64,000 nucleotides of DNA, from assembly GCA_000415965.1 (NCBI GenBank), contig KE356560.1:790758-854757 (forward strand), given 5' to 3'. A model generated the notes under the pieces. It ran no database searches, was not told the DNA's origin, and worked only from the letters and a program-made list of their open reading frames with translations. A program made the position numbers and the translations under genes. Source of the stretch: Haloquadratum walsbyi J07HQW1. Its GTDB lineage: Archaea > Halobacteriota > Halobacteria > Halobacteriales > Haloferacaceae. Positions 56,194 through 64,000 of this stretch are shown here, piece after piece; the first letter of the stretch is position 1; each line of letters begins with the position of its first letter.

Positions 56194-57240
56194 TTAACAC
56201 ACGCCGGTGAATACTGCTGCTTCACGAGCGGCTGCCTCGCTCACCCCGTTACCAAGGATTGTGTGTCGGTCCCGAATGGCATGTGCAGTTGTGATTGCCT
56301 GAATAAATACCTCCCCAGCTATCTCAAGCTCTGCTGCTGTTGTTGGTGCACCGACATCTGCAAGGGCAGCACGGATATCTCGCCATTCACCGTTTTCGCC
56401 GCCGTGCAAATACGCTGTAATAATTGAGGCGACTCCAACCTGATGACCATGTAATGCTGCATCAGGAACAAGTCGGTCAAGTTGATGTGAGATGAGATGC
56501 TCAGCACCCGATGCCGGTCGTGAGGAGCCAGCGATTGACATAGCAACACCAGAGGAGACAAGCGCCTTCGCGACAAGCCATGCAGACTCCTCAAATCCCT
56601 GTTTTATTGCATCTGAATTATCCACGAGCATCTCCGCGGTCATCTGTGAAAGCGCACCGGCGTACTCACTGTACTCAACATCTTGTAGTCGATGTGCGAG
56701 TTGCCAATCTTCGACGGCGGTATAATTTGAGATAATATCAGCACAACCAGCTGTGGTGAGTTCCCATGGTGCTTCTGCGAGTACAGCGGTATCAGCAATA
56801 ACCGCGAGTGGCGGGTCTGCAGCAACAGAATGCCGAGTGTCACCCTCCGGGATTGATGATCGTCCAGAGACAATCCCATCGTGACTTGCTGCTGTTGGGA
56901 CAGAGACAAATCCACAGCCAAGTCTGTCTGAAGCCATTTTGGCGGTATCAATTGGTTTTCCACCACCAAGTCCGATGAGGTATCCAGCGTCTGCAGCCTC
57001 AGCAGTGTCAATCACAGCCTCAACAGCATCAAAACTTGCATGATCGACTGACACTGTTTGTGGATCTGTGAACTGTGCACGAACGCGGTCACCGATGAGC
57101 TGATTCGGCGTTGGACTCGTGACAATGAGCGGACGTCCATCAAGATATAAATCTTCAATTGCTGCGGCGAGATTGCTGATCACATCGTGACCGACGAGGA
57201 CATTCCGGGGAAGTTTAATCCACGTCGTCTTCTCGAACAT
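56194..57240 (-). CDS. egsA: sn-Glycerol-1-phosphate dehydrogenase
   Basis: 348 residues from ATG 57240. It reduces dihydroxyacetone phosphate to sn-glycerol 1-phosphate, setting the archaeal stereochemistry of membrane lipids. Motifs include the NAD(P) loop L-G-G-G-K-P-I-D-T-A-K near residue 94, S-H-D-G-I-V-S near 125, and metal ligands in G-A-E-H-L-I-S-H-Q-L-D and L-H-G-H-Q-V-G. Upstream in-frame residues to 57303 do not fit the family. It complements the lipid genes at 7255 and 13920. Confidence 0.93.
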   Translation of the reverse strand: MFEKTTWIKLPRNVLVGHDVISNLAAAIEDLYLDGRPLIVTSPTPNQLIGDRVRAQFTDPQTVSVDHASFDAVEAVIDTAEAADAGYLIGLGGGKPIDTAKMASDRLGCGFVSVPTAASHDGIVSGRSSIPEGDTRHSVAADPPLAVIADTAVLAEAPWELTTAGCADIISNYTAVEDWQLAHRLQDVEYSEYAGALSQMTAEMLVDNSDAIKQGFEESAWLVAKALVSSGVAMSIAGSSRPASGAEHLISHQLDRLVPDAALHGHQVGVASIITAYLHGGENGEWRDIRAALADVGAPTTAAELEIAGEVFIQAITTAHAIRDRHTILGNGVSEAAAREAAVFTGVC

Positions 57241-57505
57241 AGTTATTTCTGTAGGGGACACCTGAAAGACTTTCCCGATTATCGACTGAAAAATCCTTAT
57301 CAAACGTGGATCATTGCCGAGAGCATCCGACCCTGAAACGAGGAGCCAGAAACAAAGAAACCAGGAGCACCGGAACTCCCGATAAAAATGTGAGTAGTAC
57401 TACCAATAACTGAATATATAGAGTGTGTTCATACATGAGTAGTTTCAATCGATTTGATCACACGACATGGTATGATCTCTCGGTTTGAGTAACGAATTAT
57501 ATGTG

Positions 57506-58050
57506 GAGCAGGTGCAATCCCACTGAGGCTGTGGATACGCACCGTCACAGCGGCATTTCCCACACCTTTTGATTCCAAAATGGTACATGTATTAGTGTTG
57601 GCGCACTGGTTACGAACCCAGTGTGGTCGAGCGCCCGAAAACTGGCGGTTCGAATGTAAGTATGAGTGTGAGTGTGAGTGTCCGCCCACTCTGGAAACAG
57701 AGTGCCCTCTGTGCAAACAACAACCACCGGGCAAACACCACACAAAGTAACTCCGAGTCCGTGTCCGTCGAAACCTGCCGGACTCCCCGAGGCAAAAACA
57801 ACTCTGGGAGTCCGAACATGATAATGGATAGGAGTCCCGGCGGAAGCTGAAGCTGAAGCTGAAGCTGAGATGTGGCACTCCCAAGAGACTGCCCACGACC
57901 GGCCCCATACCGATTCGAACGGTGTGGTGGCTTGGTATTGGCAGTCTGTCAACCCAAACCTGACATTCCCAACTCAACTCAACGCAACGCAACGCAGCGG
58001 TGCCGTGGGATTCCTCCCGCCTCTCGCCTTCAGGCGGAGGAGGATGTCAA
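57506..58050 (+). mobile_element. Palindrome-ended non-autonomous element (PATE-like), copy C
   Basis: 545 bases. Left end GAGCAGGTGCAATCCCAC with inverted arm GTGGATACGCACC; right end GTGCCGTGGGATTCCT, hairpin (CCGCC-loop-GGCGG) and GAGGATGTCAA. Internal tandem tracts at 57659-57684, 57846-57872 and 57966-57995 differ from copy B, showing repeat length change since the copies split. It retains a tnpB-tail-like frame (Q-S-N-S-E-S-V-S-V-E) but no nuclease gene. Spacer 57241-57505 holds no gene. Confidence 0.8.
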
Positions 58051-58829
58051 ACTATGATGAGTGCCTTTCGAACACCTCTCAGAATAAAAACTATCCCGAA
58101 GCCCGCAAGAACAACTGCACTTCCGACAGCAACGACGGGAGCTAATTTGTTGATTCGGCGTCCGATTTGAATGAGCGTCGCTGGAAATCCGGTAATCCAC
58201 ACCGTAATCCCAACAAAAAATCCGATAATAAGCGCCGGTGACCCTGTTTCAACGATAATTACCCCGGTGAGTAGTGACCCAATGTACGGTGTCTGTGCAA
58301 GAATATCGAGTGTCCCTGACTGCAGGAGTCCAACTCCGATGGTGAGCCAAAACAGAATTTGATATGGGTTTGTGAGTGCCAAGATGAACGCTTTGCGGAA
58401 CCCAGTCCCGACGTGTGAGTTTATTTCGGTGTGTTTGTCGGAGCTTTTATTTCCAGCTTCACTGTCATCGTCATCATCATTTTCACTTTCATCTACCATG
58501 TGTCCCCCTGTACCGGTATCATCGATACCAAACACTGAGTGAGTCTCTGCGGCTGCCCCATATGCGAAATACAACATCAAGACACCACCAAGGGCAATCA
58601 TCCCCGCGCGAAGTAGTGGTGCACGCTCAACAATGGTAATCACACCGAATGCTGCGAGAATGAAGAAAATAATATCAGCTGTCATTGCCCCCAATCCGGC
58701 AAGGAACCCTGCGGTCCATCCACGAACAACACTTTCCTCAGCGATGATAGCATTCATCGGTCCTGGTGGTGCTGCAAGCGCAAGTCCAAACACAACACCG
58801 GTCAGTGCTGTCATACCAATTGCAGCCAT
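58047..58829 (-). CDS. LysE-family exporter
   Basis: 260 residues, six-helix amino-acid/metabolite exporter. The N-terminal signature G-L-A-L-A-A-P-P-G-P-M-N-A is near residue 15. A hydrophilic Asp-rich insertion (residues ~105-145) splits helices 3 and 4. The final helix ends L-R-G-V-R-K-A-L-I-I-V. The TGA stop at 58047-58049 lies in the last bases of the right end of the PATE-like element (GTCAA), so the element seems to have inserted at the very 3' end and supplied the stop. Confidence 0.82.
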   Translation of the reverse strand: MAAIGMTALTGVVFGLALAAPPGPMNAIIAEESVVRGWTAGFLAGLGAMTADIIFFILAAFGVITIVERAPLLRAGMIALGGVLMLYFAYGAAAETHSVFGIDDTGTGGHMVDESENDDDDDSEAGNKSSDKHTEINSHVGTGFRKAFILALTNPYQILFWLTIGVGLLQSGTLDILAQTPYIGSLLTGVIIVETGSPALIIGFFVGITVWITGFPATLIQIGRRINKLAPVVAVGSAVVLAGFGIVFILRGVRKALIIV

Positions 58830-59165
58830 TGTTATCGTCTTGAATGGGACCGCGAAAAAACAATCGTCACAGTATCAATCGGTTCATCACATCATTGAAT
58901 AAATTCCTCCATGTTACCCAAAGAGCGAACGAGGATGGTGATACTCACACCCATTGTCGAATTGGCTGAATTAATGAATACAGACTAACTCACCATCGCC
59001 CTCTGTAAGGGGTAAGTAGAGTTCACTGCGGCTGAGGTCGGCGGTTTGGAGACGACGCCTCAATCCCTGTCCACGAAGAGTCTGCGCCAGTGGGTGAATC
59101 GAATAATTCGTCTCAACACTACACCATCACAAACTATGGAGAACATCACTAGGTGGTAATCAACA
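58830..59165. other. Spacer without a supported gene
   Basis: The start CAAAGAGCGAACG (58919-58931) resembles the left-end-like sequence at 46508. A short frame around 59030-59150 (L-E-T-T-P-Q-S-L-S-T-K-S-L-R-Q-W-V) may be IS debris. Neither is strong enough to call. Confidence 0.3.
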
Positions 59166-59894
59166 CTAGATAGCTGCAGAGACGACTGTCGTTATTTCGG
59201 CGATGATCATCTCCCAGACGGAGAAATCAAATGCAATCGACATGATAGCATCAACGCCAAAGAAGCCAAACAGGAGTGCTGATCCAAGATATGCTGTTCG
59301 CATATTGACACGTCCCGAGAATGAGTGAAATACATATGCGTTCGCTAAGCTAATCGGGATAATCGCGAGCATCTCACCAATCCAAATTGCAGATGTTGCT
59401 CCGTATTGAACCGCTAATCCAATCGTTACTAATTGTGTCTTATCACCAAATTCACCAGTCACCATCAGAATAAATATCGGAAGAAACCCACCAAATGAAC
59501 CGCTCACACGGTCGAGTGGTCCAGGCAGGGTAACCATCTCCAGTGCTGCAAGTCCCCCATCTGTCTCAGCTGTCACCGTTTCTGAGGCATCTGCATCAAC
59601 ATGTGTGCTGGTATCAGCTGATGGTGCTGATCGATACAGTAGTATCGCAAATAAAAGAAATAGTGATGCAGTGACAGCATTCAATGCAACTGGTGGAAGA
59701 ACTGTCTGTAGTGCTTGTCCAAAAAGAATCTCAAGTGCTGTCCAGCCTGCGAATGCTGACCCAGCGGCAGTAACAACGACAATCGGGTTGTACCTCGTGG
59801 ACAACCCAGCGATGATGAACTGCACCTTTTCGCCAGGAAGCACAGCGAGTTGTGCAATGAAAGCAACGGTCAGAATCTCAAGATATGTGCTCAT
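59166..59894 (-). CDS. TMEM165/GDT1 (UPF0016) cation exporter
   Basis: 242 residues, two repeats of three helices. The second repeat carries the family motif G-E-F-G-D-K-T-Q-L near residue 145. In the first repeat the corresponding site reads L-P-G-E-K-V-Q-F near residue 20, so the acidic ion-binding pair is altered. The family moves Mn2+ (and Ca2+) against H+. An acidic hydrophilic loop links the repeats. Its ATG overlaps the stop of the DtxR-type regulator (ATGA), giving a regulator-exporter operon consistent with Mn efflux. Confidence 0.85.
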   Translation of the reverse strand: MSTYLEILTVAFIAQLAVLPGEKVQFIIAGLSTRYNPIVVVTAAGSAFAGWTALEILFGQALQTVLPPVALNAVTASLFLLFAILLYRSAPSADTSTHVDADASETVTAETDGGLAALEMVTLPGPLDRVSGSFGGFLPIFILMVTGEFGDKTQLVTIGLAVQYGATSAIWIGEMLAIIPISLANAYVFHSFSGRVNMRTAYLGSALLFGFFGVDAIMSIAFDFSVWEMIIAEITTVVSAAI

Positions 59895-60922
59895 GCGTTA
59901 CTCACCTCATCAGACTCAATATCATTCCTCTGATCATGTGTCTCTGTGCGTGAGTGCGTCTCAGTTGTTTCGGTTGTGCTGGTGCTGGTGCTGTCAACAG
60001 GACGAATGCGAACTGACTCAGCAACATCATCCGGGAGACTCTGTGTCTGTGTCCGCGTCTGCGTCTGTGTGTGTGGCGGTGCTTCTGCTCTGTCGTTGGG
60101 TTTGTGATCTGATTCAGAGTTCGCAGTTGATCTCAACGACTCCGGCTTCACCCCTGAGTTCGACTGTGACTTCGAATTCATGTCTGGTGTGCGTTGTTTT
60201 GTGGGCGATATCTCAGCGTTTGATGAATGATCGGGTGAGTCTGCAGTCGTAGAGCCATTAGATGATGAGATAGTTTGGACTGATGATTGTCCACAGTCCA
60301 CATTATTCGGTTCCAGATTCTGGTCTGTAATTGCGACAGTTATCATCCCAAATGGAGCGACATCAACGATCGTTAATTTTGTTCCAGGTCTGATACCAGC
60401 CCGGTCAAGATACTCCAATTCTGCGGGATCGCGATCTCGAACACGTACAACGACAACATGTTCACCCTCTTCACAGGCGGATAACGGACCACTTGCAGCA
60501 TCACTCAGCGGTGTCAGATCAGCAGTTGGAATCGGGTCACCATGTGGGTCAACCTGTGGGTCATCAAGTGCCTCTGCGACACGACGTTCGAATACCTCAC
60601 TAATATGATGCTCTAACGCATCTGCTTCGCCATGGACCTCACTCCATTCATAGCCGAGTCGATCAGCAAGATATGCTTCCAACAATCGATGACGCCGAAT
60701 AACCGCGAGTGCGACAGTTTCACCTTCAGTCGTTAATTCTACCCCATTGTACTTTTCATAACTCAATAGCCCGCGATCTGTGAGTGTTTCAAACATACTT
60801 GTGACAGTCGCCGGGGTTTTCTCAAGTGTGTCTGCGACTGCTGATGTCGACACTGGTGGTCCTTTCTGAACCTCCAGTCGATAGATACTTTTTAGATAAT
60901 CCTCCATCGCATCACTCAACAT
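59891..60922 (-). CDS. DtxR/MntR-family metal-dependent regulator with long tail
   Basis: 343 residues; the family usually has 140-230. Residues 1-~65 form the winged helix (A-M-E-D-Y-L-K-S-I-Y-R-L, T-P-A-T-V-T-S-M-F-E-T-L), ~70-135 the metal-binding/dimerisation domain (H-R-L-L-E, E-H-H-I-S-E-V-F-E-R), and ~150-215 an FeoA/SH3-like domain. Residues ~215-343 are a Ser/Thr/Asn/Asp tail partly encoded by six-base tracts (60036-60074). It probably represses or activates the GDT1 gene it overlaps in response to Mn2+. Confidence 0.85.
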   Translation of the reverse strand: MLSDAMEDYLKSIYRLEVQKGPPVSTSAVADTLEKTPATVTSMFETLTDRGLLSYEKYNGVELTTEGETVALAVIRRHRLLEAYLADRLGYEWSEVHGEADALEHHISEVFERRVAEALDDPQVDPHGDPIPTADLTPLSDAASGPLSACEEGEHVVVVRVRDRDPAELEYLDRAGIRPGTKLTIVDVAPFGMITVAITDQNLEPNNVDCGQSSVQTISSSNGSTTADSPDHSSNAEISPTKQRTPDMNSKSQSNSGVKPESLRSTANSESDHKPNDRAEAPPHTQTQTRTQTQSLPDDVAESVRIRPVDSTSTSTTETTETHSRTETHDQRNDIESDEVSNA

Positions 60923-61003
60923 AGATTATTTAGACCCATCAAAACTAAAACTGTGACGGCAAACATCGATAGTCGTGACCTGTATAATCGAATCACATCA
61001 AGT

Positions 61004-61035
61004 CAGGTTAGGTCAGATCAGATTAGATCAGATAA
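61004..61035. repeat. GTCAG/ATCAG tandem tract
   Basis: Short units of about five bases just upstream of the TnpB element. The spacer 60923-61136 has no supported gene. Confidence 0.5.
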
Positions 61036-61253
61036 TCATCATAACTCACCCCGTGCTGAGGTATGACCGTAATAAAGTTGACAAGCCGATTACCTCGGGG
61101 CTTGACCCTGGGGTAAGTTTACGGAAGTTCAAGGAGAAAGCCCCGCACTTCAGGTCGGGGATGAATCCGACAGTCGATGACACAAACTACCGACGATAGC
61201 ATGACCTGATATTCCAACAGATACTCTAAATAGCGCATCTAATTACAAATGTA

Positions 61254-62303
<1,050 letters not shown>

Positions 62304-62547
62304 CAGTTCGGCTGACGCGAACCGTGCTCCCTGGCTGGTTGAATAGCCAGCCGTCTGTGACGCCCGCTGTATGCGGGAAGGAAGGTCCCATTGACAGGAC
62401 TACACGCGCTGGAACGCACACCGTTGGTCACAACTCGGTGGCAACCTTCGACGGGTCACGCGAAAGCGTATTTGAACCCCAAGGAAACGCGCAACCTGAA
62501 TATCCCCTTCGGGGAATCCTCGCGCTTTCGCGCGGGGAGGATGTCAA
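62304..62547 (+). ncRNA. Candidate omega/guide RNA region of TnpB
   Basis: 244 non-coding bases between tnpB and the element's right end. Hairpins: CCCGC-TGTAT-GCGGG (62363-62377) followed by AAGGAAGGTC, CCCC-TTC-GGGG (62504-62514), and the terminal CGCGC-type hairpin before GAGGATGTCAA. TnpB guide RNAs typically come from the tnpB 3' end plus the right end, with the guide being the flanking DNA. Here that flank starts ACGCTAGATG. Expression is not shown. Confidence 0.4.
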
Positions 62548-62550
62548 ACG

Positions 62551-63777
62551 CTAGATGCCCTTTCCCATCAGATGACTTCGCAACACATCGGCAGTTTTCG
62601 TCCCGGACTCGGTGTTGACAGCAATGACGGTGTCTGTCGAATCGAAGACATCACGATCAGCGAGTTTATCAACAGCGGCGATTGCAGCCCCGCCAGCGGT
62701 TCCAATTTCGAGTCCGGCATGCTGAGCGGCAACGACTGCCGCCTCTAGAATCGCATCGTCATCAACCGTGATGATCTCTCCATTACATTCTTCGATAGCC
62801 TCAAGCGCCGCGGTTCCACCGTTTGGATCCGGGATTTCTAATTCCCCAACGATTGTATCTGGATTCTCCCATGGTTCGACTGTCCCAGCGTTGTCGGCTG
62901 CAGCATCAGCGATTGGTGCACATCCAGACGGTTGAGCAGCGTATAACTGTGGCATCGCAGTGAGTATGTTTGCATCGTTCAGTTCGCGAAATCCCTTTGC
63001 AACGCCAGCGACAATCTCGCCAGTCCCGGCTGGGACAACAACAGCATCGGGCACACTCCACTCATGTGCCTCCGCAAGTTCAAATGCAACCGTTTTGATT
63101 CCATCATGTCGGTATGGGTTATCGAATTCTTGTAGCGTATACCAATCGGACTGAAGCTGTTCAGTGAGGGCGTCCTCTGCGTCTGGATATCTCCCTCCAG
63201 CGACTCGCATCTCACTTCCATGGACGTTCACCATCGCCTTATTTGAAAATGGAGTTCGCGACGGCACAAATGCATATGAACGAAGTCCAGCCATCCCGGC
63301 ATACGCAGCTGCTGACTGTCCAGCGTTTCCGGGTGTTGCGAGCGCGAGCAGCTCAGCATCTGTCTCTCGGGCGGCGGTGACAGCTGATGAGAGCCCGCGG
63401 TCAAGTATCGTCCCAGTTGGATTTCGACTTTCATCTTTGATTGCAAGCGTCTCAACACCTACCTCTGCGGCAAGTTGTGGCGCTGTGACAAGTGGAGTGT
63501 CACCCTCACCGGCGGTGATCGGATCGACAAATGGAAGTAATTCCTCATACCGCCACATTGAGCGCGTCGTGATATTGCGTTCAGTATCGGTATCAGTGTC
63601 GGTATCAGTATTACTCCCACGCTCGAACGCGTTTGGGTCCGTTCCCCACCCAATGCTGCTTGTCTCATACATTGGTTCTAACCGACCACCAGCGTCGGTT
63701 GGACCCGTTGCTGTCAAGTCATGTTGGTCGTCACTTGCGGTACAATAGAGTCCGCGAAACGACTCAGTGGTCCTCAT
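62551..63777 (-). CDS. Threonine synthase-like fold-type II protein lacking the PLP lysine
   Basis: 408 residues, fold type II PLP enzyme family. It has D-P-I-T-A-G-E-G-D-T-P-L near residue 85, K-D-E-S-R-N-P-T-G then T-I-L-D-R-G at 123-128, the phosphate-cup-like A-T-P-G-N-A-G-Q-S-A near 147, and P-A-G-T-G-E-I-V near 245. In threonine synthase the segment reads S-F-K-D-R-G; here Leu125 replaces the catalytic Lys. The N-terminal region has an Asp/Thr repeat (63583-63612). It may be a non-catalytic or differently acting paralogue. It ends 3 bases before the TnpB element boundary. Confidence 0.75.
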   Translation of the reverse strand: MRTTESFRGLYCTASDDQHDLTATGPTDAGGRLEPMYETSSIGWGTDPNAFERGSNTDTDTDTDTERNITTRSMWRYEELLPFVDPITAGEGDTPLVTAPQLAAEVGVETLAIKDESRNPTGTILDRGLSSAVTAARETDAELLALATPGNAGQSAAAYAGMAGLRSYAFVPSRTPFSNKAMVNVHGSEMRVAGGRYPDAEDALTEQLQSDWYTLQEFDNPYRHDGIKTVAFELAEAHEWSVPDAVVVPAGTGEIVAGVAKGFRELNDANILTAMPQLYAAQPSGCAPIADAAADNAGTVEPWENPDTIVGELEIPDPNGGTAALEAIEECNGEIITVDDDAILEAAVVAAQHAGLEIGTAGGAAIAAVDKLADRDVFDSTDTVIAVNTESGTKTADVLRSHLMGKGI

Positions 63778-63843
63778 AGCGAATCACAACACTCCAATAA
63801 ACAAATTGTTATCCTCTTATGTTGACGATGCGGAGGGTGCGGC

Positions 63844-63951
63844 ATGAGCCCAGATAAGATACGTTCTACTGGTATCATGTCAGAGGCGACGATTGCTCTG
63901 AAGCAGAGAGGATTATCGAAGCCACTCTTTGTGAAGCCCACGCGAGACTGA
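63844..63951 (+). CDS. Possible 35-residue ORF with strong Shine-Dalgarno
   Basis: ATG 63844 preceded by GGAGG at 63832-63836, ending at TGA. The product is basic (K-Q-R-G-L-S-K-P-L-F-V-K-P) and matches no known family. It could be a micro-protein or the remnant of a transposase start. The rest of the final spacer, to 64000, shows nothing. Confidence 0.25.
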   Translation: MSPDKIRSTGIMSEATIALKQRGLSKPLFVKPTRD

Positions 63952-64000
63952 CGTGGAACACCAGCGATTGAGGAGCCTCTGTCGTGAATTTGTCCGTGAC

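Overview
The window is haloarchaeal chromosome. Proteins are strongly acidic, haloarchaeal marker genes are present (archaeal proteasome and PAN, RNase P proteins, sn-glycerol-1-phosphate dehydrogenase, geranylgeranyl reductases, haloarchaeal phosphomevalonate decarboxylase, halocyanins), and base composition is AT-rich for this group with long, repeat-laden spacers. This combination, together with ~540 bp palindrome-ended elements, points to Haloquadratum (H. walsbyi or a close relative). The genus call is inference from recognition, not from a search.

Layout. 1-3.7 kb: end of an M20 peptidase, then the RNase P p30 - methyltransferase - RNase P Pop5 - proteasome alpha cluster. 3.9-11.7 kb: regulators, a micro zinc-ribbon protein, a TANGO2/NRDE protein, a geranylgeranyl reductase, a CNNM/CBS membrane protein and a phosphoglucosamine mutase. 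11.8-23.9 kb: acylphosphatase, a decayed TnpB element, phosphomevalonate decarboxylase, an NDH-2-like flavoprotein, methylglyoxal synthase, DUF371, a COG1340 coiled-coil protein, DUF373 and an aldo/keto reductase. 24-32.6 kb: a GC-rich gene relic, a frameshifted second geranylgeranyl reductase, the KorAB 2-oxoacid:ferredoxin oxidoreductase, an FNR-like flavoprotein and acetyl-CoA synthetase. 32.7-41.5 kb: two paralogous cassettes, each a NEW3/COG1361 secreted-anchored protein followed by an RND/MMPL exporter, with a small winged-helix regulator between them. 41.9-43.8 kb: PAN ATPase and endonuclease III. 44.6-52.5 kb: a membrane redox cluster with split cytochrome b, a halocyanin and several small membrane proteins. 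52.8-60.9 kb: alpha/beta hydrolase, MTH865-like protein, second halocyanin, DUF420, G1P dehydrogenase, LysE exporter and an MntR-like regulator/GDT1 operon. 61.1-63.8 kb: an apparently intact TnpB element and a threonine-synthase-like protein lacking the PLP lysine.

The most striking non-gene content is mobile and repetitive. There is an intact TnpB element, a decayed TnpB element and three ~540-560 bp non-autonomous relatives that keep the tnpB 3' tail and right-end hairpin. There are further tnpB relics, a five-copy dispersed palindrome-containing repeat, and many short degenerate tandem tracts of 5-6 bp units, both in spacers and inside the acidic tails of proteins. Several mobile elements end within a few bases of the 3' end of a gene; one appears to supply the stop codon of the LysE-family exporter.

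Functionally the window joins protein turnover (psmA, panA), RNA processing (rnp2, rnp3), archaeal lipid synthesis (phosphomevalonate decarboxylase, geranylgeranyl reductases, G1P dehydrogenase), central carbon metabolism (KorAB, acetyl-CoA synthetase, methylglyoxal synthase) and respiration (cytochrome b/halocyanin complex, NDH-like protein). No tRNA, rRNA or CRISPR array was recognised.
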